Assembly (NCBI GenBank): GCA_902727855.1
Contig: CACVAS010000117.1
Location: 124,001 to 188,000 of the forward strand
Source: an uncultured Sulfurovum sp.
GTDB lineage: Bacteria > Campylobacterota > Campylobacteria > Campylobacterales > Sulfurovaceae
Direction: 5' to 3'
Length of the DNA: 64,000 nucleotides
Below, piece by piece: positions 36,523-44,931 of this stretch; the first letter of the stretch is position 1; every line of letters begins with the position of its first letter. The translations under genes were made by a program, and so were the position numbers. The notes under the pieces were generated by a model. That model ran no database searches. It saw nothing but the letters and a program-made list of their open reading frames with translations, and had not been told where the DNA came from.

Positions 36523-36772
36523 AGAGTTTGATGCAAAATTTGATAATGGTGAAGATATTGACGAATACTTAGATTTTTCAACAGCTATCAGATTGAAAGA
36601 TGTTAAGAAACTCAAAACAGAAACAAAAAAGGTAAATGTAGATTTCCCTGAATGGGTTATTGAATCTTTGGATAAAGAAGCAAAAAGAATAGGAGTGACA
36701 AGGCAGTCAATCATTAAAGTCTGGATAGCCGAACGACTTAAAGAAGAAGCCGAACATCTACAAGTAAGTTAA
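36503..36772 (+). CDS. brnA: BrnA family antitoxin
   Basis: 89 residues from ATG 36503 (AGGAAAG eight bases upstream); the frame opens at 36488. N-terminal toxin-binding part (EEFDAKFDNGEDIDEYLDFSTA) and a C-terminal ribbon-helix-helix (KKVNVDFPEWVIESLDKEAKRIGVTRQSIIKVWIAERL). It should neutralise BrnT and repress the promoter at 36194. The stop lies inside the next attC-like sequence. Confidence 0.88.
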   Translation: MKKITAEEFDAKFDNGEDIDEYLDFSTAIRLKDVKKLKTETKKVNVDFPEWVIESLDKEAKRIGVTRQSIIKVWIAERLKEEAEHLQVS

Positions 36773-36830
36773 CAAAACCTCGTAACCAATAAATTACCTA
36801 TCGGAAAATTATTGGCTAGAGTCAAACGTC
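36769..36830 (+). repeat. Degenerate attC-like site 3
   Basis: GTTAACAAAACCTCG at the end of brnA is followed by CCAATAA...TTATTGG as an inner hairpin, containing TATCGGAAAA as in sites 5 and 6, and then CAAACGTC. It sits at the cassette boundary expected between brnTA and the next toxin-antitoxin pair. The right end lacks a clean GTTA, so confidence is low. Confidence 0.4.
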
Positions 36831-36850
36831 ATCTTAAGAAATATTACATC

Positions 36851-36879
36851 TTGACAAAGCGTACGTTATTTAGTACAAT
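36851..36879 (+). promoter_or_regulatory. Promoter of the Phd/YefM-YoeB-type cassette
   Basis: TTGACA (36851-36856), 17 bases, TACAAT (36874-36879), 26 bases before the antitoxin ATG. The spacer contains GTACGTTATTTAGTAC, whose TAC/GTA ends could form the antitoxin operator. Confidence 0.7.
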
Positions 36880-36905
36880 ATTAAAAATAAATACAAAGGT
36901 TAGCT

Positions 36906-37151
36906 ATGACAAAAGTTATGTCAGTAAGTCAAGTTAGAAAAGATATTTATAATGTTATGGATGAAACAGCACAAACGCATGAGCCAGTACTTATTACTGG
37001 GAAAAGAAACAATGTAGTTATGCTCTCACAAGAAGACTGGAATGCGATAGAAGAAACACTATATTTAAATTCTATACCTAATATGGCATCTTCAATTCAA
37101 GAATCAATGAATGCAAATGACAGTGAGTTTAGTGAAGATATTGAATGGTAA
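36906..37151 (+). CDS. Phd/YefM family antitoxin
   Basis: 81 residues. VMSVSQVRKDIYNVMDETAQTHEPVLITGKRNNVVMLSQEDWNAIEETLYL cannot be mistaken: DNA-binding N-terminal fold with the VLITGKRNNVVMLS strand pair. The C-terminal tail (IPNMASSIQESMNANDSEF) would fold over the toxin. A second ATG lies at 36918. It overlaps the toxin gene by seven bases. Confidence 0.9.
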   Translation: MTKVMSVSQVRKDIYNVMDETAQTHEPVLITGKRNNVVMLSQEDWNAIEETLYLNSIPNMASSIQESMNANDSEFSEDIEW

Positions 37152-37414
37152 AGTATAAAATACTTTATAGTAAATTAGCATTAAAAGATGCTAAAAAATT
37201 AACAAGTGCCAATTTAGATAAAAAGGCTAAAGAACTTATTGAAATAATAAGAAAAGATCCATTTCAAAACCCACCTCCTTATGAAAAATTGGTAGGCAAT
37301 TTAAATGGATCATATTCAAGAAGAATAAATATACAGCATAGATTAGTTTATGGAATAAGAGAGTACGATAAAGTGATAAGAATCTCTAGAATGTGGTCAT
37401 ATTATGGAGAATAA
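37145..37414 (+). CDS. yoeB: YoeB/Txe family toxin
   Basis: 89-residue ribosome-dependent mRNA interferase of the RelE superfamily. KILYSKLALKDAKKL, PFQNPPPYEKLVGNLNGSYSRRIN, the catalytic-type segment QHRLVYGI and the closing SRMWSYYGE are typical of YoeB/Txe. Both the acidic residue in PYEKL and the C-terminal Tyr/aromatics are kept, so it is probably functional. A fragment of a second such gene is found at 39433-39510. Confidence 0.9.
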   Translation: MVKYKILYSKLALKDAKKLTSANLDKKAKELIEIIRKDPFQNPPPYEKLVGNLNGSYSRRINIQHRLVYGIREYDKVIRISRMWSYYGE

Positions 37415-37472
37415 GATAACAAGTCTTTGCATTGAATAGATAAACCTATCAGTAAAATCAAACGGTTAGGCA
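37415..37472 (+). repeat. Integron attC-like site 4, short form
   Basis: GATAACAAGTCTTTG begins directly after the yoeB stop and CAAACGGTTAGGC ends it, GTTAGGC being a perfect attC right-end consensus (GTTRRRY). The arms pair loosely (AACnnnTTTG with CAAACGGTT), and TGCATTG/CAATGC spans the right edge. The next cassette ORF starts 22 bases later. Confidence 0.55.
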
Positions 37473-37493
37473 ATGCCGATAAAGAGGATAATC

Positions 37494-38168
37494 ATGGAAA
37501 AATACAGTTATGATTATGAAATAGGACGTATTAACGGTATTCTAGAAGGTTTTGAATATGTGAATAATAAAACTAATTATGGATTTACTTTTTATATAAC
37601 AACTTTAGATACAAATAAGTCAATTGAAGAGTCTTCAAGTCAATATTTAAAAAGTATGTACCCAGAATCGGAGGTTAGTTTTAAAGCTATAGACGCATGG
37701 GATAAATTACTTTATTCATATTTTGATCGTTGGTTATTTTCTTACTTGTCAAAAAAAACAAAAATGGTCGTGAAATTAATCATCCTTATTTAATGGATAC
37801 CAATAATAATTTTAATATGTCAGATTCAGCAGATTATAGAAAAGAGTTTATTACTGAATTATGTAATTCATTATTCATATTTTGATCGTTGGTTATTTTC
37901 TTACTTGTCAAAAAAAAACAAAAATGGTCGTGAAATTAATCATCCTTATTTAATGGATACCAATAATAATTTTAATATGTCAGATTCAGCAGATTATAGA
38001 AAAGAGTTTATTACTGAATTATGTAATTCATTAGAATCAAATCTATGTGTAAATAGGGCTATAGAAGTAATAATCAAAACCAAAGGGTGGTATGAATGTG
38101 ATTGGAATGATATTGCATTGGAAGGGGAAAAAGGAAATGTATTTATACATTTAGGAGTTTCAGATTAA
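37494..38168 (+). pseudogene. Cassette gene broken by tandem duplication and frameshift
   Basis: From ATG 37494 (AGAGGATAATC before it; MEKYSYDYEIGRINGILEGF) the frame runs to a stop at 37793 after an eight-A tract. The true 3' end is at 37897-38168 (NKNGREINHPYLMDTNNN to VFIHLGVSD), where the tract has nine A. The middle about 159 bases are present twice in tandem. Removing one copy and keeping nine A restores a single frame of about 170 residues. Function not recognised; cassette immunity or unknown protein. Assembly error is possible. Confidence 0.7.
37714..38032 (+). repeat. Tandem duplication, about 159 bp per copy
   Basis: The stretch from TTATTCATATTTTGATCG to TTATGTAATTCA occurs at about 37714-37872 and again at about 37873-38032. 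The copies differ only by one A in the poly-A tract (eight versus nine). So little divergence means the event is recent or is an assembly artefact. Confidence 0.9.
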
Positions 38169-38170
38169 AT

Positions 38171-38242
38171 GCTTAACGAGTTGCTGCATCGGAAAACCTA
38201 CTCGCTCGCGCTCTCATTTTTATGCTGAGCAAGGCGTTATGT
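38171..38242 (+). repeat. Integron attC site 5
   Basis: GCTTAACGAGTTGCTGCATC at the left and TGCTGAGCAAGGCGTTATG at the right, with inner CTCGCTCGCGCTC. GCTTAAC fits the attC left end (RYYYAAC), and GGCGTTATG is a usual right end. The arms pair as AACG/CGTT and TTGC/GCAA with a TGC/GCA inner block. Site 6 is nearly the same sequence. Confidence 0.85.
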
Positions 38243-38303
38243 ATCTGCGACGCTAAATCACAATATATGAGAGTATTATAAAAATATAATAAGGGTTGGA
38301 ATT

Positions 38304-39044
38304 ATGGGAACTCAATCAATAGTCACAGGAAGGATAGTTATTTCGGATGATATTGAGCAAGCAAGAGAACTTATTAAAACTTTTGAGGCTGATGAATATT
38401 ACCCATGTATAAGAACTGAAATGTTTAGCTTAGGGGTAAAAGGTAGTTACTACTATGATGAACAAGTTATTACGTTTGGCGCAACATATAAAGCTGTTGA
38501 GTATGATTGGAAAGAATTTATTCTAAAGTTTGAACATATTTTGCGGAATATAAATTTTGATACGGCAAAGATTCAACTTGAAACAGAGTTTCTAGGAACT
38601 TATGATTTTTTTTGGAAGAAGAAAATTAATCGGGAAAAGTTTGAAAGAAAAGAAAAATTAATAGAAACTGAAGAATGGTACTTTGGATTTGGCAATAGAT
38701 CTATGTTTGGGCTATTAGATAGTGACTCTGACGAACCTGTATTTTCAATGGAAGAATTTACATATCCTATTTCCTTCAATGATTCTGAAGTTAAAGCTTA
38801 TAATCTTCTCATCAAAAACATAGATCATCAAAAAATCGGAATCAAACAATACCCATATAAGTGGGGCTTAAATGTAGTTAAACTCCATCATACCGCTAGA
38901 GCTATTTTATTAATTAAGTCTTTTGAAAATGAACTAGACTTTGGGTTTGATGAGCATTTTGATAAAAATGGGTCTTCTGTTTTTAATAATAAAAAAATGT
39001 ACATAGTATTAAATCGAGAGTTATCAGAAATTAATCATCCATAA
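38304..39044 (+). CDS. Cassette protein of unknown function
   Basis: 246 residues, not recognised. No signal peptide or membrane segment; many aromatic and acidic residues. The first half has a regular strand pattern (QSIVTGRIVISDDIEQARELIKTFEAD, then GVKGSYYYDEQVITFGATYK); the middle has WYFGFGNRSMFGLLDSDSDEP. It is bounded by attC sites 5 and 6, which differ little, so it entered as a complete cassette. A leader of 61 bases separates site 5 from the ATG, with AAGGGTTGG as a possible ribosome site. Confidence 0.7.
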   Translation: MGTQSIVTGRIVISDDIEQARELIKTFEADEYYPCIRTEMFSLGVKGSYYYDEQVITFGATYKAVEYDWKEFILKFEHILRNINFDTAKIQLETEFLGTYDFFWKKKINREKFERKEKLIETEEWYFGFGNRSMFGLLDSDSDEPVFSMEEFTYPISFNDSEVKAYNLLIKNIDHQKIGIKQYPYKWGLNVVKLHHTARAILLIKSFENELDFGFDEHFDKNGSSVFNNKKMYIVLNRELSEINHP

Positions 39045-39110
39045 CAAATTGCTGCATCGGAAAAACTACTCGCTCGCGCTCGAATTTTTCTGCTGAGCAA
39101 GGCGTTATGT
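39041..39110 (+). repeat. Integron attC site 6
   Basis: ATAACAAATTGCTGCATC at the left, CTCGCTCGCGCTCG in the loop region and CTGCTGAGCAAGGCGTTATG at the right. It matches site 5 in nearly all inner bases, as expected for cassettes captured in the same array. The TAA stop of the 246-residue gene falls within the first bases of the site. Confidence 0.85.
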
Positions 39111-39251
39111 TAAAGGAAGAGTAACTTTTCTCGTTTGCATATATCAATCTAATAAACAAAACACACATAATCTAATAAAAACATGTCAATATGTCATAAA
39201 ATCAATCTCAAACATTATTGTCTGCTATTCTTAAAATAAAAAGGTACCAAC

Positions 39252-39443
39252 ATGGGTAGAAGTAGATACAAAATAGTTGAACCGACACATCCACATTTTT
39301 TAACCTGCACAATACTTAATTGGTTACCAATCTTTACAAGAAAAGAGAGTGTAGATATACTCATACAAAGCTTCAAACATTTAGAAAAAGAAGATAAACT
39401 TAAACTCTATGCTTATCTAATACTTGGAATGACCTGTCTATGA
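39252..39443 (+). pseudogene. Truncated REP-associated (RAYT) transposase
   Basis: 63 codons: MGRSRYKIVEPTHPHFLTCT, NWLPIFTRKESVDILIQSF, LKLYAYLIL. This is the N-terminus of a Y1/IS200-like RAYT transposase. The sequence breaks off just where the HUH motif (usually NHVH-like) and the later catalytic Tyr would be, and runs into a toxin fragment. The enzyme cannot be active. Its family is the one that mobilises GTAG-footed REP hairpins such as those at 24819 and 27969. Confidence 0.75.
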
Positions 39444-39510
39444 AGTTAGAGAAGATGAAAAGAAAGTAAGAATTTCTAGAATGTGGTCACATTTATGGAG
39501 TGTAAGATAA
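39433..39510 (+). pseudogene. 3' fragment of a YoeB/Txe-type toxin gene
   Basis: In the frame starting at 39433 the codons read PVYEVREDEKKVRISRMWSHLWSVR then stop. This corresponds to the last 25 residues of the intact toxin at 37145 (RLVYGIREYDKVIRISRMWSYYGE). It has no start and no N-terminus and is joined directly to the RAYT fragment, so recombination or deletion has fused two broken genes. Confidence 0.75.
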
Positions 39511-39614
39511 AATTATTTTAGTTCTATACATCTACCAATGGAGATTATATTGAGTACTAAAATATGATATGGTACAATATTTGTTAAATCAATAGTAATG
39601 TGTAGAAATATAAA

Positions 39615-39866
39615 ATGAATGAAGAGCATATAGAAAAGATAAAAAAAGATTTTGATCAATCGGATTATGACCTTGTCATATCTGAAATGGAATCAATAAC
39701 ACTTAGTCATGTCATGGCTAACTCCCAAACCAATTTAGATAATACTTGGACAGCAATCTTACACTTAAGCAATGGCGATTTAAACGAGATTGGTAGGCTG
39801 GTAGATGCTGCAAAAACTGACTTTAGAGATGTAATCTATTGGGCAACGTTGTTAAAAAAGCAGTAG
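39615..39866 (+). CDS. Hypothetical small acidic protein
   Basis: 83 residues: MNEEHIEKIKKDFDQSDYDLVISEM, then ESITLSHVMANSQTNLDNTWTAILHLSNGDLNEIGRLVDAAKTDFRDVIYWATLLKK. Entirely helical in appearance, no signal, no family recognised. The codons look normal and the frame is intact, but the ribosome site is weak. It lies in debris downstream of the cassette array and may itself have come with a cassette. Confidence 0.55.
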   Translation: MNEEHIEKIKKDFDQSDYDLVISEMESITLSHVMANSQTNLDNTWTAILHLSNGDLNEIGRLVDAAKTDFRDVIYWATLLKKQ

Positions 39867-39875
39867 GTACCTATT

Positions 39876-40049
39876 TTGATACTTAAAAAAATAAGTTATA
39901 AAGAGTACTTTATAAAATTTGATGAAGAAATAAAGTTGGGTTATGAAAAGACTAAACAACTGTGTGGGGTAAAAAGTGCGAAGAACATAAGTAGATTAGT
40001 ATTGTTCATGACAAACGTTATAAAAAGGTGGAGTATATTGAAAATTTAA
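39876..40049 (+). other. Possible remnant ORF in a 446-base gene-free stretch
   Basis: Between 39867 and 40312 no convincing gene is present. One open frame from a TTG at 39876 reads LILKKISYKEYFIKFDEEIKL to IKRWSILKI, 57 codons without a ribosome site; it may be the broken end of a former gene. I see nothing in 40050-40312 other than the AT-rich leader of the next gene (AAGGATAG before its ATG). Confidence 0.25.
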
Positions 40050-40312
40050 CTTGATCAGATTTTTATTATCCTATTTATTATTAGTATTCCATTTCTAATA
40101 TATTTTTAGCATTAATTAGCTTCAGGACAAATACTAGGAGAGAAATAAAAAGCCAAAGTGTAGCTTCATATTTCTCAAGAGAGCCGTTATGATAATGCCT
40201 TGAAAAATTGTCTATATTTTCAGGGTATTATCTATTGTATTAGTAAAAAAGAAAAAATCAACCTGCAAGTATTTTATGCTAAAATCACTCAAATATTATC
40301 AAGGATAGACGC

Positions 40313-40957
40313 ATGGAAAAACATATATGGCTAGAGCGATGGGAAAACAATGAAACAGGTTTTCATGAGAGCAGTGTTAACCCCCTACTTCTTAAACATT
40401 TTCATGCACTAGAGCTTCCACTTGCAAGTCGTATCTTTGTGCCTCTGTGTGGTAAGAGTTTAGATGTTGGCTGGTTTTTAGCCAAAGGCTACTGCGTCGT
40501 AGGTGTTGAGTTTAGTGAAAGTGCAGTTAAAGAGCTTTTTAAAGAACTCGAAGAAGAGCCTTATGTTGTTAAAGAAGGTCATTTTACACACTACAGTGCA
40601 GAAAATATAGATATCTATGTGGGTGATTTTTTTGATCTCACACTAGAACTAGTAGGCAATATAGATGCCATTTATGACAGAGCTTCTATAGTTGCTTTAC
40701 CTGCTGAAGCACGTCCAAAGTATGCTAAGCATATGCTAGCACTCACAAGAAGTGCACCACAACTTTTAGTAAGTATTGAATATGATCAAAACCTGAGTAA
40801 CCGAACACCATTTAACGTAGATAGCGATGAATTACATACTCACTATGCTGAACACTATACACTCAGTCAACTAGATACCCTAGAAATAGAAGGTGGCTTT
40901 AAAGGTAAAATACCAGCATCTGATACTGTATGGCTTTTAGATGATTTAAATCTATAA
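40313..40957 (+). CDS. tpm: Thiopurine S-methyltransferase-like protein
   Basis: SAM-dependent methyltransferase of the TPMT family, in bacteria linked to tellurite/selenium or thiopurine methylation. 214 residues. WLERWENNETGFHESSVNP is the family opening; VPLCGKSLDVGWFLAKGYCVVGVEFSE is motif I with the SAM-binding acidic residue, and YDRASIVALPAEARPKYA follows. The physiological substrate is unknown. It marks the return to normal chromosome after the accessory zone. Confidence 0.9.
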   Translation: MEKHIWLERWENNETGFHESSVNPLLLKHFHALELPLASRIFVPLCGKSLDVGWFLAKGYCVVGVEFSESAVKELFKELEEEPYVVKEGHFTHYSAENIDIYVGDFFDLTLELVGNIDAIYDRASIVALPAEARPKYAKHMLALTRSAPQLLVSIEYDQNLSNRTPFNVDSDELHTHYAEHYTLSQLDTLEIEGGFKGKIPASDTVWLLDDLNL

Positions 40958-41129
40958 AATCAGTATTTAAATTAGACGAATTCAATGGCAATGGGGAAGA
41001 TTATCCATTATAGTTTGAGGTTCAATAAAGTTTAAGTTACTTTGTATATTATATTTATAATTCAATTTACTTATATTTTTAGAAAAATATACTAGAATGA
41101 CTTAAAAATTATAACCTTCAAGGAATACT

Positions 41130-41576
41130 ATGAAAAAAATATTATTATTAACGCTATCTTCTCTTTTTATCACATTACATGTACAAGCAAGTGACCTAAT
41201 AGTCAAAAAAGGTGAACTCAGTGTAGAAAAAACTGTAGAAAAAATAACAAATATGATTGAACAAAAAGATGGTCTAGGTGTGTTTACTATTATTGATCAT
41301 AAAAAAAATGCTCTAAATATTAGCATGGATATGCATAAAGCACAGGTGATTATCTTTGGTAATCCAAGAATGGGTACAAAAATCATGGGACAAGACCCTT
41401 TAGCAGCGCTAGATTTACCTCTTAAAATACTTGTCTATAGTGAAAACAATACGACTAACATTGTCTACCGTGACCCTCAAGAATGGAGAAAAAACTTTAA
41501 ACTTGACTCATGTACATTAATAGACAGAATGAGTGGTGCACTGGATAAAATCACCACTACTGCCTCTAAAAAATAA
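41130..41576 (+). CDS. Exported DUF302 protein
   Basis: 148 residues: signal peptide (ILLLTLSSLFITLHVQA) and a DUF302 domain (VEKTVEKITNMIEQKDGLGVFTIIDH, FGNPRMGTKIMGQDPLAALDLPLKILVY). The domain forms small dimers, in some thiosulfate-oxidising bacteria near sulfur-metabolism genes, but its function is not established. It is a single gene here, with AAGGAA before the ATG. Confidence 0.85.
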   Translation: MKKILLLTLSSLFITLHVQASDLIVKKGELSVEKTVEKITNMIEQKDGLGVFTIIDHKKNALNISMDMHKAQVIIFGNPRMGTKIMGQDPLAALDLPLKILVYSENNTTNIVYRDPQEWRKNFKLDSCTLIDRMSGALDKITTTASKK

Positions 41577-41648
41577 TCTCTTATACATTAAATCTTTCCT
41601 TTGTGTATTTAGGCAAGAGATTTTTATATAATTGATGTACAATAATAT

Positions 41649-42851
41649 ATGGATGTACATAATTTTTTTCTAATACTATTTCTCATTTTAATTACCGCAA
41701 GAATCTTAGGGGAGATTTTTGCTCGTATGCAAATGCCTTCTGTGCTCGGTGAACTAAGTGCAGGTATACTTCTTGGTGTTTCAGGATTGGGACTTATAGA
41801 AGTCAATGATGTACTAAAGGTACTTGCTGAAATTGGTATTTTACTTTTACTCTTTGAAATAGGTCTTGATACTGATATAAAAAGACTTAAAGATGCTGGA
41901 AGTAAATCTGTCATTGTTGCCATTGTAGGTGCTGTATTTCCTTTTACCCTATCAACACTTGTTGCTTATTATTTGTTTGATCTTACCTTGGTGGTATCTT
42001 TTTTTATAGGAGGCACACTTACTGCTACGAGTATTGGTATTACCATGAGGGTATTGCGAGATCTTAAAAAAGAACAGACTGATATTGCACAAATTGTCAT
42101 TGGTGCTGCTGTGATAGATGACATATTAGGGGTAATCATTCTTGTGTTTATCTATGATTTTGCTACTTCACAAGAGTTAAGCATGACCAATACTTTAAAT
42201 ACTGCTGTATTTATTATTTTATTTCTTATATTGGCTCCAATATTTGCACATCTACTCTCTCATATGATGAAAAAGTTTGATAAACATAAAAAGGTGCCAG
42301 GTCTTATTCCTACGGTTATTATTTCGTTGATTGCACTGTTTGCTTACCTTTCCCATCTCTTAGGAGCACCTGAAATTTTAGGTGCCTTTGCTGCGGGTAT
42401 TGCCTTGTCTAGGCGTTTCATTTTACCTTTTGGTATGGGTCTTAGAAATGACAAGATATTTTTACAAAAAGTAAAAAATGCCATAGAACCCATAGCTCAA
42501 ATGTTTACACCCATTTTTTTCGTGATGGTGGGACTTTCAATGAACTTAAGAGTCATTGACTTCAGCTCCCCAAAATTTTGGCTCTTAGCAGTTGTATTTC
42601 TCCTTATTGCTATCATTGGAAAATACATAGGTGTATTTTTACTTAAAAATACGAGTACAATAAAAAAAGCATTGATTGGTATTTCTATGGTTCCTCGCGG
42701 AGAAGTCGGCCTAATATTTGCAGAGGTAGGACGTGTCAACGGTATACTGGACAATCAAATTTATGCGGTATTAATCTTTGTCATTATTGTGACTACAGTT
42801 GTACCACCTTTTTTACTTAAATGGCTTTTTAAGTATGAAAAAAGTCTCTAG
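41649..42851 (+). CDS. CPA2-type cation:proton antiporter
   Basis: Inner-membrane exchanger of the KefB/NapA group, 400 residues with about 12 membrane segments. LGELSAGILLGVSGLGLI, GGTLTATSIGITMRVL, GAAVIDDILGVIILVF (transport Asp pair) and VPRGEVGLIFAEVG are family marks. There is no C-terminal TrkA-N domain, so it is not a full KefB. Ion specificity (Na or K) cannot be read. Confidence 0.9.
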   Translation: MDVHNFFLILFLILITARILGEIFARMQMPSVLGELSAGILLGVSGLGLIEVNDVLKVLAEIGILLLLFEIGLDTDIKRLKDAGSKSVIVAIVGAVFPFTLSTLVAYYLFDLTLVVSFFIGGTLTATSIGITMRVLRDLKKEQTDIAQIVIGAAVIDDILGVIILVFIYDFATSQELSMTNTLNTAVFIILFLILAPIFAHLLSHMMKKFDKHKKVPGLIPTVIISLIALFAYLSHLLGAPEILGAFAAGIALSRRFILPFGMGLRNDKIFLQKVKNAIEPIAQMFTPIFFVMVGLSMNLRVIDFSSPKFWLLAVVFLLIAIIGKYIGVFLLKNTSTIKKALIGISMVPRGEVGLIFAEVGRVNGILDNQIYAVLIFVIIVTTVVPPFLLKWLFKYEKSL

Positions 42852-42902
42852 CTATCCTCTAATGTGCTATAATTTTACCCAATAAAAACTAAGGTAGTAC
42901 AC

Positions 42903-44363
42903 GTGGAAACTTCTACATCTAAAACACAAAAATTTATACTTAAACTATTTCCAGAGATTATGGTGAAAGGCTCTTCTGCAAAACGTCAAATGGTTGGACA
43001 GCTTTACAATAATCTTGTAAAGATGCTAGCTAGAATCAGTGAAGATATCGCCATTAAAAAGTTCTCTGACAAGATAGAAGTTGTTACACCTGTTGTATGT
43101 GTGGTTGAAGTAAGACAACTTCTGTTGGACACTCCGGGTATAGAACAAGTCCTTGAAGCACTACAGTTTGACAAAATGGAAACCATAGATGACATCAAAA
43201 TAAAAGTTGGTGAAGTGACACATAGAAGCATAGAAAATAAAAGCTTTGTAGTACGTGTAAAACGTTCAGGTTCTCACCCTTTTGGCTCCAATGACATAGC
43301 GAGTACAGTAGGTGGTTATATGCTCGCAACCTACCCCAATAATGGTGTAGACCTACACAACCCAGAAGTTACTATACGTATAGAACTCATTAATAACCAA
43401 CTCAATATCATTACAAGTAAACATGCCGGTCTTAGTGGGTTTCCTATAGGAACACAAGGAGATATACTCTCTTTAATGTCTGGTGGTTTCGACTCTACCA
43501 TAGCATCATACTTAACAATGAAACGTGGTATGAAGACGCACTTTATTTTCTTTAACCTTGGTGGTATTGCTCATGAGATTGGGGTAAAACAAGTCGCACT
43601 TTACCTCTGGAGTAAGTTTGGCTCTTCTCATAGAGTCAAATTTATCTCAGTACCTTTTGATGATGTACTTACTGAGATATTTGAGTCTACACACAACACA
43701 TATATGGGTGTCACGCTGAAACGTCTCATGCTCATGGCAGCGGAAAAAATAGCAGATGATATGGAGATAGACGCCTTGCTCACAGGAGAGTCGGTGGCAC
43801 AGGTCAGTAGCCAAACATTACGTAACTTGGCACTCATTGACCAAGTCACAAATAAACTTGTTTTACGTCCTTTAGCGACAATGAATAAACCTGAAATCAT
43901 AGATATAGCAAATACCATAGGTACAAGAAGATTTGCAGAGAGTATGCCTGAGTATTGTGGTGTTATTTCTAAAAATCCTATTACCCATGGTTCATACAAA
44001 CGTATGGAAAAAGAGGCGAAACGTTTTAACTATGAGGTACTAGACAAAGCTGTAGAGAAGGCTCAACACATTAATGTAGAGGATATACTCGATGATGTGA
44101 CCACTGACACTGCTATAGAAGTAGTGAGTAGTGTCGATGCCAATACCGTTGTCATAGACATACGTGATGAAGAGAGTTGTATAGAAACAGCTTGTGAAAG
44201 CATTAACATACCATTTTACAAACTGAAAACTGAGTTTAAAAAACTACCACAAAACAAAGAGTACCTACTCTACTGTGAAAAAGGCATCATGTCACAATTG
44301 CATGCACAATACTTACGCGACGCTGAAGATGCTAAAAATGTAAAGGTGTATAGACCTATTTAA
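42903..44363 (+). CDS. thiI: tRNA 4-thiouridine synthase / sulfur carrier ThiI with rhodanese domain
   Basis: Makes s4U8 in tRNA and donates sulfur for thiazole synthesis. 486 residues from a GTG start. THUMP domain (about 60-170), PP-loop ATPase [12 protein letters not shown] (about 198), the disulfide-partner Cys in [11 protein letters not shown] and a C-terminal rhodanese domain with the active Cys in [11 protein letters not shown]. The full-length, E. coli-type layout suggests that both the tRNA and thiamine roles are possible, and thiD-thiE are 10 kb downstream. Confidence 0.93.
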   Translation: METSTSKTQKFILKLFPEIMVKGSSAKRQMVGQLYNNLVKMLARISEDIAIKKFSDKIEVVTPVVCVVEVRQLLLDTPGIEQVLEALQFDKMETIDDIKIKVGEVTHRSIENKSFVVRVKRSGSHPFGSNDIASTVGGYMLATYPNNGVDLHNPEVTIRIELINNQLNIITSKHAGLSGFPIGTQGDILSLMSGGFDSTIASYLTMKRGMKTHFIFFNLGGIAHEIGVKQVALYLWSKFGSSHRVKFISVPFDDVLTEIFESTHNTYMGVTLKRLMLMAAEKIADDMEIDALLTGESVAQVSSQTLRNLALIDQVTNKLVLRPLATMNKPEIIDIANTIGTRRFAESMPEYCGVISKNPITHGSYKRMEKEAKRFNYEVLDKAVEKAQHINVEDILDDVTTDTAIEVVSSVDANTVVIDIRDEESCIETACESINIPFYKLKTEFKKLPQNKEYLLYCEKGIMSQLHAQYLRDAEDAKNVKVYRPI

Positions 44364-44931
44364 ACGCCTCATCTACAATATGGCAGATGGTGTGTCCTAA
44401 AAGTATATGCATCTCTTGTATACGAGGTGTATCATTAGAGGGAACAGTTAAGTTTATGTCACATAGTTCATTCATTTTACCACCATCATTACCAGATAAG
44501 CCAATAGAGGTACATCCTATAGTTTTTCCTAACTTTAAAGCAGAGAGTATGTTTTCAGAATTACCTGATGTAGAGATACCTATAAGAAGGTCTCCTTTAT
44601 TGGCTAACGCTTCAACTTGTCTATCAAATACACGGTTGTAGCCAAAGTCATTGCTAATGGCTGTAAGTGCAGAGGTGTCTGTGGTTAAAGCAATAGCAGG
44701 TAAACCTATGCGTTCTGTTTTATAGCGTCCTGTCAGTTCTGCAGCGATATGTTGTGCATCTGCAGCTGAACCACCGTTACCACAGAGTAAAACCTTATTT
44801 CCATTTTTTAAAGTCTTCACTACAAGTAAAGCTGCCTCTTCTAAGGTAGCTTCCATAGTGTCTATGATTGATTCTATGGTCTTTAAATGTGCGTTGAACT
44901 CTTGGGTTATTATTGTATTAGCATCTATCAT
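44356..44931 (-). CDS. gmhA: Sedoheptulose-7-phosphate isomerase
   Basis: First step of ADP-heptose synthesis for lipopolysaccharide. 191 residues with the SIS-domain signature [38 protein letters not shown] and the C-terminal [14 protein letters not shown] (zinc/catalytic His). It overlaps hldE upstream by 14 bases, forming a heptose pair, and converges on thiI with an eight-base overlap. Confidence 0.96.
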   Translation of the reverse strand: MIDANTIITQEFNAHLKTIESIIDTMEATLEEAALLVVKTLKNGNKVLLCGNGGSAADAQHIAAELTGRYKTERIGLPAIALTTDTSALTAISNDFGYNRVFDRQVEALANKGDLLIGISTSGNSENILSALKLGKTIGCTSIGLSGNDGGKMNELCDINLTVPSNDTPRIQEMHILLGHTICHIVDEAFK

